Source of the DNA: Rhodospirillaceae bacterium CCH5-H10
GTDB taxonomy: Bacteria > Pseudomonadota > Alphaproteobacteria > Reyranellales > Reyranellaceae
DNA length: 39,042 bases
Assembly: GCA_001557035.1 (NCBI GenBank)
Contig: LSKJ01000261.1
Coordinates: forward strand, 1 to 39,042
Reading direction: 5' to 3'
Shown here one piece after another: positions 15,180 through 23,643 of the stretch. Under the pieces are notes generated by a model. It saw nothing but the letters and a program-made list of their open reading frames with translations. It ran no database searches and had not been told where the DNA came from. The position numbers were made by a program, and so were the translations under genes. How positions within the stretch are numbered: the first letter of the stretch is position 1; each line of letters opens with the position of its first letter.

Positions 15180-16315
15180 TTGGGCAGGCTTCCCAGCACT
15201 TCGTCGGTATGCTCGCCGAGCGTGGGCGCGGAGCGCGGCGAATGCGGCCGTACATGGTCGAACGCGATCGGCAGGCCGACCACCTTCGGTCCCCCCGGCA
15301 GTTGCTGGATGAGCTTGGAGGCTTCCATCTGTTCGGTGCGTGCCAGCTCGCCGATGTCGTTCACGGCGGCGCAGGGCACGCCGGCTTTCTCCATCGCTTC
15401 CAGCCATTCGGCGCGTGGCCTGGCCTTGAGCGCCTCGGCGATCATCGGCAGCAGCTCGGCCTTGTTGGCGACGCGCTGGGCGCTCTTTGCGAACTTCGGG
15501 TCGGTGGCCCACTCGTCGCGGCCCAGCACCTTGGCGCAGCGCGCCCACAGCCGGTCGTTGCCCGGCGCGAGGCAGATCGGATGATCGGCCGTGTCGAAGG
15601 TCTGGTAGGGCACGATCACCGGGCTGCCGGTGCCGTGGCGCTTGGAGACGGTGCCGTTGGCGAGGTAGCCGTTCACCTGGCCCTCGACCCAGTGGACGGC
15701 CGAGTCGAACAGCGACGTGTCGACGAGGCAGCCCTTGCCGGTCTTGTCGCGCAGCCTGAGCGCTGCCAGCGCGCCGATGGTGCAGAACATGCCGGTCGCC
15801 TTGTCGTTGATCGAGGCGCCGCAGAAGGTCGGCGGATCCTCCGGCCGGCCTGTCACGCTCATCATGCCGCCGTAGGCCTGCAGCAGCGGATCGAAGGCCG
15901 GCTTCATGCGCAGCGGACCTTGGTAGCCGAAGGCCCAGATCGAGCAGTAGATCAGGCGTGGATGGCGCGCCAGCATCGACTCGGGGCCGATGCCGACCTC
16001 GTCGACCACGCCGGGCCGCAGGTTCTGGATCAGGATGTCGGCGGTCTCGCAAAGCCTGTGCAGCTTGTCGACGTCTGCCGCGAGCTTGAGGTCGAGCACG
16101 ACCGAGCGCTTGTTGCGGTTCTGTGAGTAGAAGTAGAGCGAGGTCTTGCCGTCGGGACCGAACGGAGGGCCCCAGATGCGCGCGTCGTCGCCGCCGTCGG
16201 GCTTCTCGATCTTGATCACGTCGGCGCCCATGTCGGCCAGCAGCACGCCGGCCAGCGGACCGGCCAGCGCCTGGCCCACTTCGATGACGCGAACTCCTTC
16301 GAGCGGTAGTGTCAC
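15176..16315 (-). CDS. Class III CoA-transferase (CaiB/BaiF family)
   Basis: A 379-residue family III CoA-transferase. PLEGVRVIEVGQALAGPLAG and GADVIKIEKPDGGDDAR open the fold. The QNRNKRSVVLDLK segment, IQNLRPGVVDEVG, catalytic Asp171 in ASINDKATGMF and the following DKTGKG motif are all present. GTG at 16315 is preferred because GAGGA lies about seven bases upstream; an ATG at 16345 lacks a ribosome site. It is the first gene of the operon leading into hydantoinase A and B and is translationally coupled to hydantoinase A. It probably activates or recycles the acid produced or consumed by the hydantoinase-type enzyme. This pairing is inference. Confidence 0.88.
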   Translation of the reverse strand: MTLPLEGVRVIEVGQALAGPLAGVLLADMGADVIKIEKPDGGDDARIWGPPFGPDGKTSLYFYSQNRNKRSVVLDLKLAADVDKLHRLCETADILIQNLRPGVVDEVGIGPESMLARHPRLIYCSIWAFGYQGPLRMKPAFDPLLQAYGGMMSVTGRPEDPPTFCGASINDKATGMFCTIGALAALRLRDKTGKGCLVDTSLFDSAVHWVEGQVNGYLANGTVSKRHGTGSPVIVPYQTFDTADHPICLAPGNDRLWARCAKVLGRDEWATDPKFAKSAQRVANKAELLPMIAEALKARPRAEWLEAMEKAGVPCAAVNDIGELARTEQMEASKLIQQLPGGPKVVGLPIAFDHVRPHSPRSAPTLGEHTDEVLGSLPK

Positions 16316-16422
16316 TTTACGTCCTCTTCCCGAGCCTGGCGCCATGCGTTTGCGATCGCCGGCATCCTAGCCGCCAGCGACCGTCACACGCTACTTGCAG
16401 GTGGCTCGCGAAGCGGAACCGC

Positions 16423-17193
16423 TTACTCGACGAAGGCCTTTTCGACGACGAACTCGCCCGGCGTGGTGGTGCTGCCCTCGGTGAGGCCCATGCCTTCGAG
16501 CAGGGCGCGGGTGTCGGCCAGCATCTGGACCGAACCGCAGAGCATGAAGCGGTCGGTCTCGCGGGCCATCGGCGGCAGGCCGACATCGTTCGCCAGGGTG
16601 CCGTTCTCGATCAGGTGCGAGATGCGGCCGCGATACTTGAAGGGCTCGCGGGTCACGGTCGGGTAGTAGACGAGCTTGTCACGGACCAGGTCGCCCAGGA
16701 TCTCGTCGGCCGGCAGTTCGTCGGCCAGCGCCGAGCGGTAGGCGAGGTCGCGGACATGGCGGCAGCCATGGACCAGGATCACCTTCTCGTAACGCTCGTA
16801 GACTTCCGGATCGCGCACGATCGACAGGAACGGGGCGAGGCCGGTGCCGGTGCCCAGCAGGTAGAGGTTGCGGCCCGGCGTGAGGCTGTCGAGCAGGAGC
16901 GTGCCGGTGGCCTTGGCGCCGACCAGCACGGGATCGCCCGGCGCCAGGTCCTTGAGGCGCGAGGTGAGCCTGCCGTCGGGCACCTTGATGGAGAAGAACT
17001 CCAGCTCGTCGACATAGTGGGCGCTGGCGATGGAGTAGGCGCGCAGCACCGGCTTTCCCTCGACCTTGAGGCCGATCATGGTGAACTGGCCGCTGGCGAA
17101 GCGGAAACCCTTGTCGCGGGTCGTCCGGAAGCTGAACAATTCGTCGGTCCAGTGATGCACCGACAAGACGGTCTCGTTTCTCAACGCGCTCAC
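16423..17193 (-). CDS. fpr: Ferredoxin-NADP+ reductase
   Basis: A 256-residue bacterial-type flavodoxin/ferredoxin-NADP reductase carrying FAD. RAYSIAS at 51-57 is the FAD-binding motif. LLGTGTGLAPFLSI is the pyrophosphate-binding loop of the NADP domain and LCGSVQML follows. The C-terminus ends in AFVE, like the extended tails of alphaproteobacterial Fpr proteins. GTG at 17193 is used because TAGGAG sits seven bases upstream. It is transcribed alone, divergently from the DUF1194 gene across 254 bases. Its likely job is balancing NADPH and reduced ferredoxin/flavodoxin, including under oxidative stress. Confidence 0.9.
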   Translation of the reverse strand: MSALRNETVLSVHHWTDELFSFRTTRDKGFRFASGQFTMIGLKVEGKPVLRAYSIASAHYVDELEFFSIKVPDGRLTSRLKDLAPGDPVLVGAKATGTLLLDSLTPGRNLYLLGTGTGLAPFLSIVRDPEVYERYEKVILVHGCRHVRDLAYRSALADELPADEILGDLVRDKLVYYPTVTREPFKYRGRISHLIENGTLANDVGLPPMARETDRFMLCGSVQMLADTRALLEGMGLTEGSTTTPGEFVVEKAFVE

Positions 17194-17447
17194 GCAAACG
17201 CTCCTACGCAACGGGGGCCGGCGATCATATAGTGCGGTGCAGCATAAATTCCATGTTTGCAAGTAAGTCGCAATAACAAGATTGTCGCGCATTGCGCCCA
17301 TTGAGCGGCAGTATTTTCTGCAGAAGCGCGATGATCCGGAAGTTTGTGATCCGCCCTGTGCAAGACCATCGCCAGGGCAGTCCGCCAGCCTATAGTCGGG
17401 AGCGCCCAACGCCGCTTGCGACGAACCAGAGACCGGGGTCCCGTACG

Positions 17448-18182
17448 ATGAAGATGATGGTAGCGCTGCTCAGTTTGGTCCTGCTGTCCGTCTCGCCGTC
17501 GGCGCGCGCCGCCGAGCCCGTCGACATGCTGCTGGTGATGGCGGCCGACGTCTCGCGCAGCGTCACCCAATCGAAGTTCAAGCTCCAGCGTGAAGGCGCG
17601 GCGGCCGCGATCACCCATCCCGAGGTGGTGCGCGCCATCACCTCAGGCCCGAACCGGCGCATCGCCATCTGCTTCGTCGAATGGGCCTCGGTCAACATGC
17701 AGGCCGTGGTCATCGACTGGATGGTGATCGGCGACGGTGCCTCGGCGCGCAACTTCGGCGACAAGCTGATCGAGACGCCGCGCTCGTTCGCCGGCAGCAC
17801 CTCGATCAGCGCAGCCATCGATTTTGCGGTCGGCCTGTTCGAACGCGCGCCGTTCGTCGCGGACCGCAAGGTCATCGACGTGTCCGGTGACGGCAACAAC
17901 ATTGGCGGGCGCCTGATCACCGACGCGCGCGACGATGCCGTCGCCCGCAACATCACGATCAACGCATTGGTGATCCTGACGCCGATCGAGGAGTCGTTCC
18001 GCCCTGAACACACCAACCCGCCCGGCGGCCTCGAGAAGTACTTTCAGGAAAACGTCATCGGCGGCCAGGGCGCCTTCACGATCGTCGCCGAAAACCACGG
18101 CGCCTTCGGCCGGGCCATGACCAAGAAGCTGATCCAGGAGATCGCGGGTTTGCCGGGCGCCCAACTCGCCGCGGGCGACTAG
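17448..18182 (+). CDS. DUF1194 von Willebrand-like exported protein
   Basis: A 244-residue protein with a signal peptide (cleavage near residue 22, SARAAEP). VDMLLVMAADVSRSVTQSK resembles the DxSxS-containing start of a von Willebrand factor A domain, but with Ala-Asp-Val-Ser-Arg-Ser as in DUF1194. STSISAAIDFAVG and KVIDVSGDGNNIGG are further family motifs likely to form a metal-ion adhesion-like site. Length matches DUF1194. Function unknown; periplasmic protein binding is plausible. The gene ends 142 bases before a convergent TctC gene, with a palindromic repeat between. Confidence 0.82.
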   Translation: MKMMVALLSLVLLSVSPSARAAEPVDMLLVMAADVSRSVTQSKFKLQREGAAAAITHPEVVRAITSGPNRRIAICFVEWASVNMQAVVIDWMVIGDGASARNFGDKLIETPRSFAGSTSISAAIDFAVGLFERAPFVADRKVIDVSGDGNNIGGRLITDARDDAVARNITINALVILTPIEESFRPEHTNPPGGLEKYFQENVIGGQGAFTIVAENHGAFGRAMTKKLIQEIAGLPGAQLAAGD

Positions 18183-18212
18183 CAAAGCTCAACTGTCGTG
18201 CCGAGCCTACTA

Positions 18213-18298
18213 GTCGTCCTGAGCGCAGCGAAGGACCCAGCGGAACGACCGAAGTACTCCTGAGCAAGCGCTAGATCCTTCGCTGCGCTCAGGATGAC
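18213..18298. repeat. Palindromic repeat at a convergent junction
   Basis: The left arm at 18213-18236 (GTCGTCCTGAGCGCAGCG then AAGGAC) mirrors the right arm at 18274-18298 (GATCCTTCGCTGCGCTCAGG then ATGAC), with about 37 bases between. It belongs to the same CCTGAGCG-AGCGAAGGAT family as the perfect palindrome at 29652. It is positioned between the convergent DUF1194 and TctC genes and is a likely two-way terminator. Confidence 0.85.
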
Positions 18299-18323
18299 AA
18301 GTCGGGGGAGTTTTATCGGCGGT

Positions 18324-19310
18324 CTACTCCGCAGTCGCACCCGACGCCTTGATGATGGGCAGCCACAGCGCCTGGTCGTCGGCGATCAGCTTGCGGGCGG
18401 CGGCGGGCGTATCAGGCGGCAGGACCTCGAAGCCCTGGACCAGGAGCTTCTCCTTCACCTGCGGCATCCGGGCGATGCGGCCAATCTCGGTATTGAGACG
18501 CGCCACGATCGGTGCGGGCGTGCCGGTCGGCACCGCGAAGCCCAGCCACGTCGCGACGACGAAGTCTGGCACACCTGCCTCCATCATCGTGGGCACGTCG
18601 GGCAGGATGGACGAGCGGTCCCTGGTGGTGACGGCCAGCGCCTTCAGCTTGCCGGCCTTGATCTGGCCCACCACGGTCGGGGCATTGAAGAACCCCATCG
18701 TCACTTCGCCGTTCACCACCGCGAGGACCGCGGCCGGCGCGCCGCGATAGGGCACATGCTGGAGCTTCACACCGGTGCGCTGCTCCGTGATGACGCCCGA
18801 CATGTGCAGGCTGCTGCCGACGCCGCTCGACCCGTAGGTGAGTTCGCCTGGCTTGGCGCGCGCCTGCGCGATCACGTCGGCGACGGTGTTGGCCGGATTG
18901 GCGGTCGAGACGACCATGACGTTGGTCAGTATCCCGGTCGTCGACACCGGGATGAGATCCTTCAGCGGATCGTAGCCCGGCGACTTGTAGAGACCCATGT
19001 TGAACACGGTCGCGCCCTGCGAGGTGAGCAGCAGCGTGTAGCCGTCGGCCGGTGCGCGGGCGCCCTCGGCCGTTCCCAGCAAACCGCCGGCCCCGCCCTT
19101 GTTGTCGATCACGACCGGTTGGCCCAGCGCCTTGGCCAGCTCCTCGCCGAAGGTGCGCCCGACGATGTCGGCGCCTGCTCCCGCGGCGAACGGGATGATC
19201 ATGCGGATCGGGCGCTCGGGCCAATCGGCGGCCATCGCCGGGGCTGCGGCAAGCAGCAGTGCGCCCGTCAGGGCATGTCGGCGCGTCAGAGCCCGGCGTG
19301 GCGATCTCAT
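18324..19310 (-). CDS. TctC/Bug-type periplasmic binding protein
   Basis: A 328-residue Bug/TctC-family binding protein, a diverged paralogue of the one at 10143. The signal region contains RRALTRRHALTGALLLAAAPAMAA, suggestive of Tat export. IRMIIPFAAGAGADIVGR and VVIDNKGGAGGLLGTAEGA are the ligand loops; LQHVPYRGAPAAVLAVVNGEV and FFNAPTVVGQIKAGKLKALAVT follow. The ATG at 19310 has GGAGGAAG six bases upstream. No TctAB partners are present. It lies beyond a strong hairpin after the family 5 binding protein, so it may be transcribed separately. The ligand is probably a small carboxylate. Confidence 0.88.
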   Translation of the reverse strand: MRSPRRALTRRHALTGALLLAAAPAMAADWPERPIRMIIPFAAGAGADIVGRTFGEELAKALGQPVVIDNKGGAGGLLGTAEGARAPADGYTLLLTSQGATVFNMGLYKSPGYDPLKDLIPVSTTGILTNVMVVSTANPANTVADVIAQARAKPGELTYGSSGVGSSLHMSGVITEQRTGVKLQHVPYRGAPAAVLAVVNGEVTMGFFNAPTVVGQIKAGKLKALAVTTRDRSSILPDVPTMMEAGVPDFVVATWLGFAVPTGTPAPIVARLNTEIGRIARMPQVKEKLLVQGFEVLPPDTPAAARKLIADDQALWLPIIKASGATAE

Positions 19311-19356
19311 GTCAGCTTCCTCCCAGAAGTTTCGTGCCGGCGCTTTGGCGCTCTTG

Positions 19357-19383
19357 GGCCGGGCCGCACGCAGCGGCCCGGCC
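19357..19383 (-). terminator. Strong GC hairpin after the family 5 binding-protein gene
   Basis: GGCCGGGCCGC (19357-19367) pairs perfectly with GCGGCCCGGCC (19373-19383) around a 5-base loop, starting 14 bases past the stop of the minus-strand gene ending at 19398. There is no T-run after it, so it may be a transcript-stabilising hairpin or a weak or Rho-assisted terminator. Confidence 0.55.
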
Positions 19384-19397
19384 ATTGTGCCTTCGAC

Positions 19398-20990
19398 TTA
19401 CTTGTCGAGCCAGACGTCCTCGAAGCGCGAGCCGTTGTAGAGGCTGTTCACCATCGGGCGGAAGCCCTTCACGTGCGGATGCCAGCAGCTGCCCGAGGCG
19501 TTCCACATGATGATGGGACGGAAGCCCTCTTCGAGGATCTGCTTGTCGATCTCCCAGACGAGCTTCTTGCGCTTCTCGATGTCGCGCTCGGCCGACTGGA
19601 TCGGGAAGAGCTTCTCGATCTCGGGATTGCAGTAGCCGACATAGTTGCGCTCCGACTTGCAAGCATAGTGCTCGAAGTAGGTCTGGTCGGGATCGTCGAC
19701 GCCGTTGCCGGTGGTGTTGAGGCCGATGGAGTAATCCTTGCGGGCGACCTTGTTGAACCACAAGGCGGTGTCGACGAGGTCGAGCTCGCCGTCGATGTAG
19801 ATCTCCTTGAGCTGGTCGATCAGGATGACCGCCGGGTCGCGATAGAGCAGGTGATTGCGGGTCGAGACCTTGAGCTTCAACCTGTTGTCCGGGCCATAGC
19901 CTGCCTTCTTCATAAGTGCCTGTGCCTCGGCGCGGTTCTTGGCGACGTCGGGTCCATAGCCCTGGACCTTGTCGAACATCTCTTTCGGCATGCCCCAGAC
20001 GCCGCCGGGCGCCGGCTCCATCACGCCGCCAGCCTCGCCGGCGCCCTGGGCCAGGATGTCGATGAACGACTTGCGGTCGATGGTGAGCAGCATCGCACGG
20101 CGGATGTCGGCATTGTCGAACGGCGGTGCCGTGCTGTTCACGATCAGGTTGGTGCTGTTGTTCATCGGCGCGACCTCGCAGACGGCACTGGAGGCCTGCG
20201 CCTTGATGTCCTTGAGCAGCGGGATGGTGACGGCGTAGGGCGCCGTCATGTCGTAGCGGCCCGACACGAAGCCAAGCATGGCCGTTCCGCGGGCCGGCAC
20301 GATCGGCATTTCGACGCCGTCGAGGTAGGGCTTGCCCTTCTTGAAGTAGTCGGGATTGCGGACGAGCTTGACGATTTCCTTCTGCTTGAACTCGCCGAGC
20401 TTGAAGGGACCGGTGCCAATCGGCTTGGTGCGCATCTGCGCCGTCGGCACGTGGCAGGAGTAGACGGGGCTGTAGCCCGAGGCGAGCAGGATCAGCAGCG
20501 AGGGCTGCGGCTGGCCGAGATGGAAGGTCACCTCGCGGTCGCCGTTGGTCGTGACTTCCTGCAGGTTCCAGTACCACGAGGTACGCGGGTTCTTGCGCAG
20601 CTTCTGGGTCTCGCTCTTGCCGGTGAGCATGTCCCAGGTGCACTTCACGTCGGCCGAGGTGAAGGGCTTGCCGTCGTGCCACTTCGCATTGCCAACCAGC
20701 TTGAAGGTCAGCTTCTTGCCGTCCTCGCTCCATGCCCAGCTCTCGGCGAGATCGGGCCGGATCGACTCGAGGCTGTTCTGCGGAATCTGCTGATCGAACA
20801 TGACGAGGTTGTTGTAGATGCCCATGAAGGGCACGACCGTCGAGGTCGTCGCTTCCTCGTGGATCGAGGTGCTGGGCGGATTGTCCGCGATGTACATCTT
20901 GAGGGTGCCGCCGCTCTTCTGCGCGAGCGCCGGCGCCACCGACAGGCCGAGCGCCGCCACGGCGCCCAGAATTCCGACCGATAAACGCAT
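19398..20990 (-). CDS. ABC transporter substrate-binding protein, family 5 (oligopeptide/nickel type)
   Basis: A 530-residue periplasmic binding protein of the DppA/OppA superfamily (SBP family 5). The signal peptide MRLSVGILGAVAALGLS ends near APALAQ. The early LKMYIADNPPS, RPDLAESWAWSEDGKKLTFKL, KWHDGKPFTSADVKCTWDML and GTGPFKLGEF are characteristic. The ATG at 20990 has GGAGGA nine bases upstream. No DppB, DppC, DppD or DppF partners are in the window. It lies 87 bases downstream of phnE in the same direction and may be co-transcribed with the phosphonate genes. Its ligand could be a peptide or another organic compound; there is no evidence it serves PhnCE. Confidence 0.87.
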   Translation of the reverse strand: MRLSVGILGAVAALGLSVAPALAQKSGGTLKMYIADNPPSTSIHEEATTSTVVPFMGIYNNLVMFDQQIPQNSLESIRPDLAESWAWSEDGKKLTFKLVGNAKWHDGKPFTSADVKCTWDMLTGKSETQKLRKNPRTSWYWNLQEVTTNGDREVTFHLGQPQPSLLILLASGYSPVYSCHVPTAQMRTKPIGTGPFKLGEFKQKEIVKLVRNPDYFKKGKPYLDGVEMPIVPARGTAMLGFVSGRYDMTAPYAVTIPLLKDIKAQASSAVCEVAPMNNSTNLIVNSTAPPFDNADIRRAMLLTIDRKSFIDILAQGAGEAGGVMEPAPGGVWGMPKEMFDKVQGYGPDVAKNRAEAQALMKKAGYGPDNRLKLKVSTRNHLLYRDPAVILIDQLKEIYIDGELDLVDTALWFNKVARKDYSIGLNTTGNGVDDPDQTYFEHYACKSERNYVGYCNPEIEKLFPIQSAERDIEKRKKLVWEIDKQILEEGFRPIIMWNASGSCWHPHVKGFRPMVNSLYNGSRFEDVWLDK

Positions 20991-21077
20991 GATTTCAAAT
21001 CCTCCCATACCCGTTGCAGAGAGGATGGCGCGATGCGGCGTCTCCGTCGAGAGGCCCGGTCCGGCTAGCGGATCGTG

Positions 21078-21872
21078 CTACCGAATCATGGCCCGCAGTT
21101 TCGACGACATGAGATCGGCGGCGAGCACGAGGATCAGGATCACGATCACGCAGGCCGCCGTGTCCTCGTAGGCGAAGAGCTTCATCGAGCTGATGAGTTC
21201 GAAGCCGATGCCACCCGCACCCACCATGCCCAGCACGGTCGAGACGCGAATGTTGGTCTCGAAGCGATAGAGCACCACGCCGATCCAGGCGGGCAACACT
21301 TGGGGTAGTACGCCGAACACGATGCGCTGCAAGGTGCCTGCACCGGCGGCGCGCAACGCATCGAGTGGGCCCTCGTCGATCTCCTCGATCGCTTCGGCGA
21401 AGAACTTGCCCAGCATGCCGGCCCCGTGCAGTGCGATGGCGAGCACGCCCGCGAAGGGACCGAGCCCGACCGCGGCGACGAAGATCAGCGCCAGGATGAT
21501 CTCGTTGATGCCGCGCATCACGTTCAGTACCTGACGCAGCCCGTGGAACACCCAGGCATAGGGCGAGAGATTTCGCGCCGCGAAGAAGCAGACCGGAAGC
21601 GCCAGCACGATGCCGAGCAGGGTGCCCCACAGGGCGATCTGCACGGTCTCGATGGCGGGCTGCACCAGCTTCTGCATGAAGGCGAAGTTGGGCGGCAGCA
21701 TGCGGCCGACGAAGTCGCCGATCCACGGCAGGCCGTCGATGAAGCCGGTGATGCTGAGGCGGGTGCCGAGCGCCGACCACCAAAGGATCGCGACCGTGGC
21801 GCCCAGGATCGGGAGCATGATCCACCAGCCGAGCGGTCCGCGCGGCTTGTTGACGACGAATTGCAGGGACAC
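21078..21872 (-). CDS. phnE: Phosphonate-type ABC transporter permease
   Basis: A 264-residue inner-membrane permease of the PhnE family. About six hydrophobic helices are visible, including near residues 16-36, 78-98 and 235-252. PAIETVQIALWGTLLGIVLALP and RNLSPYAWVFHGLRQVLNVMRGI are typical of PhnE, and the EAA-like coupling loop is around EIDEGPLDALRAAGAG. GTG at 21872 is used, with GGGAGGG about seven bases upstream and only two bases after the PhnC stop. It partners with PhnC and PhnD. Phosphonate, phosphite or phosphate are the possible substrates. Confidence 0.9.
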   Translation of the reverse strand: MSLQFVVNKPRGPLGWWIMLPILGATVAILWWSALGTRLSITGFIDGLPWIGDFVGRMLPPNFAFMQKLVQPAIETVQIALWGTLLGIVLALPVCFFAARNLSPYAWVFHGLRQVLNVMRGINEIILALIFVAAVGLGPFAGVLAIALHGAGMLGKFFAEAIEEIDEGPLDALRAAGAGTLQRIVFGVLPQVLPAWIGVVLYRFETNIRVSTVLGMVGAGGIGFELISSMKLFAYEDTAACVIVILILVLAADLMSSKLRAMIR

Positions 21873-21874
21873 TT

Positions 21875-22714
21875 TCAGGCCCTCCCTTCGACAGAGGCCG
21901 CGGCGGCGAGCGCGATCTCGGCTTCCGCCGCGGCACGGCGGCGTTCGGTGAGGCGCTGGGCGGCGTCGAGCACGTTGGGATCGTCGAGGCCGGGATAGAT
22001 GCTGCGGATCACATCGCCGCTGACGCCGGCCGGGGCGCCGTCATAGACGACGCGGCCGGCCGAGAGGCCGACGACGCGCTCGGCGAACTCCAGCGCATAG
22101 TCGATCTGGTGGAGATTGCAGAGAACCGCGATGTTCGACTCCTTGCAGCTCTTCTTCAGGTAGTTGAGCACGGTACGCGAGGTCTTGGGATCGAGGCTCG
22201 CCACCGGCTCGTCGGCGAGCATGAACTTGGGCTGCTGGGCGAGCGCCCGCGCAATGCCGACCCGCTGCTGCTCGCCGCCCGACAGCGCATCGGCGCGGCT
22301 GCGGGCCTTGTGGGACGTGGCGACCTGCTCGAGGCAGTGCATCGCGATCTTCACGTCGGCTTCCGGAAAGAGTTGCACGCTGCTGAGGACGGGCGAGAGA
22401 TCGGCCATGCGGCCGACCAGCACGTTCTTCAGCACGCTGAGGCGCTTCACCAGATTGTGCTGCTGGAAGATCATCGCGACATTGCGCCGGAGCAGGCGCA
22501 GGTCGCGGCGGTTCGACGACAGCGATGTGCCGTCGACCACGATGTCGCCGGCGGTCGGCTCGATCAGCCGGTTGATGCAGCGCAGGAGCGTCGACTTGCC
22601 GGCCCCCGACGGTCCCAGCACGACGACGAATTCGCCGGGCCGGATCGAGAGGCTGACATCGTGCAGCGCCGGGTGGTCGCCATAGGATTTGGCGAGGCCG
22701 CGGATTTCGATCAT
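21875..22714 (-). CDS. phnC: Phosphonate-type ABC transporter ATP-binding protein
   Basis: A 279-residue ATPase. Walker A GPSGAGKST spans 34-42, the Q-loop is around MIFQQHNLV with Gln84, the signature LSGGEQQRVGIARAL begins at 144, and Walker B FMLADEP is at 164-170 with the switch His in LHQIDYA. IEIRGLAKSYGDHPALHDVSL is the usual PhnC opening. An Ala-rich tail of about 35 residues follows the ATPase core. The ATG at 22714 lies 30 bases after the PhnD stop. It energises import through PhnE. Confidence 0.92.
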   Translation of the reverse strand: MIEIRGLAKSYGDHPALHDVSLSIRPGEFVVVLGPSGAGKSTLLRCINRLIEPTAGDIVVDGTSLSSNRRDLRLLRRNVAMIFQQHNLVKRLSVLKNVLVGRMADLSPVLSSVQLFPEADVKIAMHCLEQVATSHKARSRADALSGGEQQRVGIARALAQQPKFMLADEPVASLDPKTSRTVLNYLKKSCKESNIAVLCNLHQIDYALEFAERVVGLSAGRVVYDGAPAGVSGDVIRSIYPGLDDPNVLDAAQRLTERRRAAAEAEIALAAAASVEGRA

Positions 22715-22744
22715 CGCTCGATCTCCCTGGGGCGGTGCGGGCGG

Positions 22745-23611
22745 CTACTTCTGCTTCTTGAGATCGATGTTCGCGAGCTTCGCGGTCTCGCGCACGACGT
22801 CGTAGGCCTGGTCGTTGGTTTCCTTGAAGCCGTTCAGCTTGCCTTGATCGGACCAGTTGAGGTCCTTGATCGACAGGAAGGCGGCCTTCACCTTGGCCTT
22901 CGTCTCGGGCGAGAGATCCTTGCGCCAGACCATCGGCGATTCCGGGATCGGCGCGGATTCCCACACGACCTGGATCTGGTCGGCCTTGATGTGGCCCTTG
23001 GCGATGGCGGCATCGAGGATGCGGTCGGCGATGGTCGCGGCATCGACCTTGCCGTTGGCGACGGCCAGCGCGTTGGCGTCGTGCGCGCCGGTGAACAGCA
23101 CGGTCTTGAAGTCGCGCTTGGGCTCGATGCCGGCCTTGAGCAACCCGGCGAGCGGGAACGCATAGCCCGAGGTCGAGGCTGGATCGACGAAGGCGAAGTT
23201 CTTGCCCTTGAGGTCGGCGAGCGTTTTGATGCCGCTCGACTTCAGCGCGATGATCTTGGAGTGATAGTAGGTGCGGCCGGCCTTGGCGGTCTCGGCGATG
23301 GCGAAGGCCTCGACCGGCGTCACGGTGGTGGCCAGCACGTAGGAGAACGGGCCGAGATAGGCGATGTCGAGATGCTTGGCACGCAGGGCCTCGATGACGC
23401 CGTTGTAGTCGGTGGCGACGAAGCCCTGGACCTTCATGCCGGAATTCTTCTCGACCGCATCGAGGATGTCCTTGCTCTGGGCGAGCATCGCCCGCGAATC
23501 CTCGGAGGGGATCAGGCCGACCTTCAGCACCTGCTGCGCCTGTGCCGTACCGCCGACCAACAGAGAGCCTGCGGTGAGAAGCCCGAAATCGCGACGCGTC
23601 ATCCTGGTCAT
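22745..23611 (-). CDS. phnD: Phosphonate/phosphite ABC transporter substrate-binding protein
   Basis: A 288-residue periplasmic binding protein of the PhnD family. The N-terminus MTRMTRRDFGLLTAGS is a good twin-arginine signal (TRRDFGLL). VLKVGLIPSEDSRAML, ALRAKHLDIAYLGPFSYVLA and FAFVDPASTSGYAFP are the PhnD hallmarks, the last one forming part of the phosphonate-binding site. The ATG at 23611 has GGAGGAAG upstream. It lies between the iron alcohol dehydrogenase and phnC in one transcription unit. The ligand could be 2-aminoethylphosphonate, another phosphonate, phosphite or phosphate; context favours an organophosphonate. Confidence 0.9.
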   Translation of the reverse strand: MTRMTRRDFGLLTAGSLLVGGTAQAQQVLKVGLIPSEDSRAMLAQSKDILDAVEKNSGMKVQGFVATDYNGVIEALRAKHLDIAYLGPFSYVLATTVTPVEAFAIAETAKAGRTYYHSKIIALKSSGIKTLADLKGKNFAFVDPASTSGYAFPLAGLLKAGIEPKRDFKTVLFTGAHDANALAVANGKVDAATIADRILDAAIAKGHIKADQIQVVWESAPIPESPMVWRKDLSPETKAKVKAAFLSIKDLNWSDQGKLNGFKETNDQAYDVVRETAKLANIDLKKQK

Positions 23612-23643
23612 TGTTGCTTCCTCCTTGTTTTACTTTTCTTTGA

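Noticed and set aside
15180..16052. N-terminal extension of hydantoinase A by about 290 residues
   Set aside because: It overlaps the CoA-transferase in another frame and has no homology; the GTG at 15179 with a four-base overlap is a better start.
16411..16424. AAGCGG-AA-type short palindrome at the reductase stop as a terminator
   Set aside because: The two-base loop is too small to form and the remaining stem is only four pairs.
18294..20984. A 900-residue plus-strand open frame across the TctC and family 5 binding-protein genes
   Set aside because: Composition is that of a mirror frame, with no ribosome site or domain; the minus-strand genes carry clear signal peptides and family motifs.
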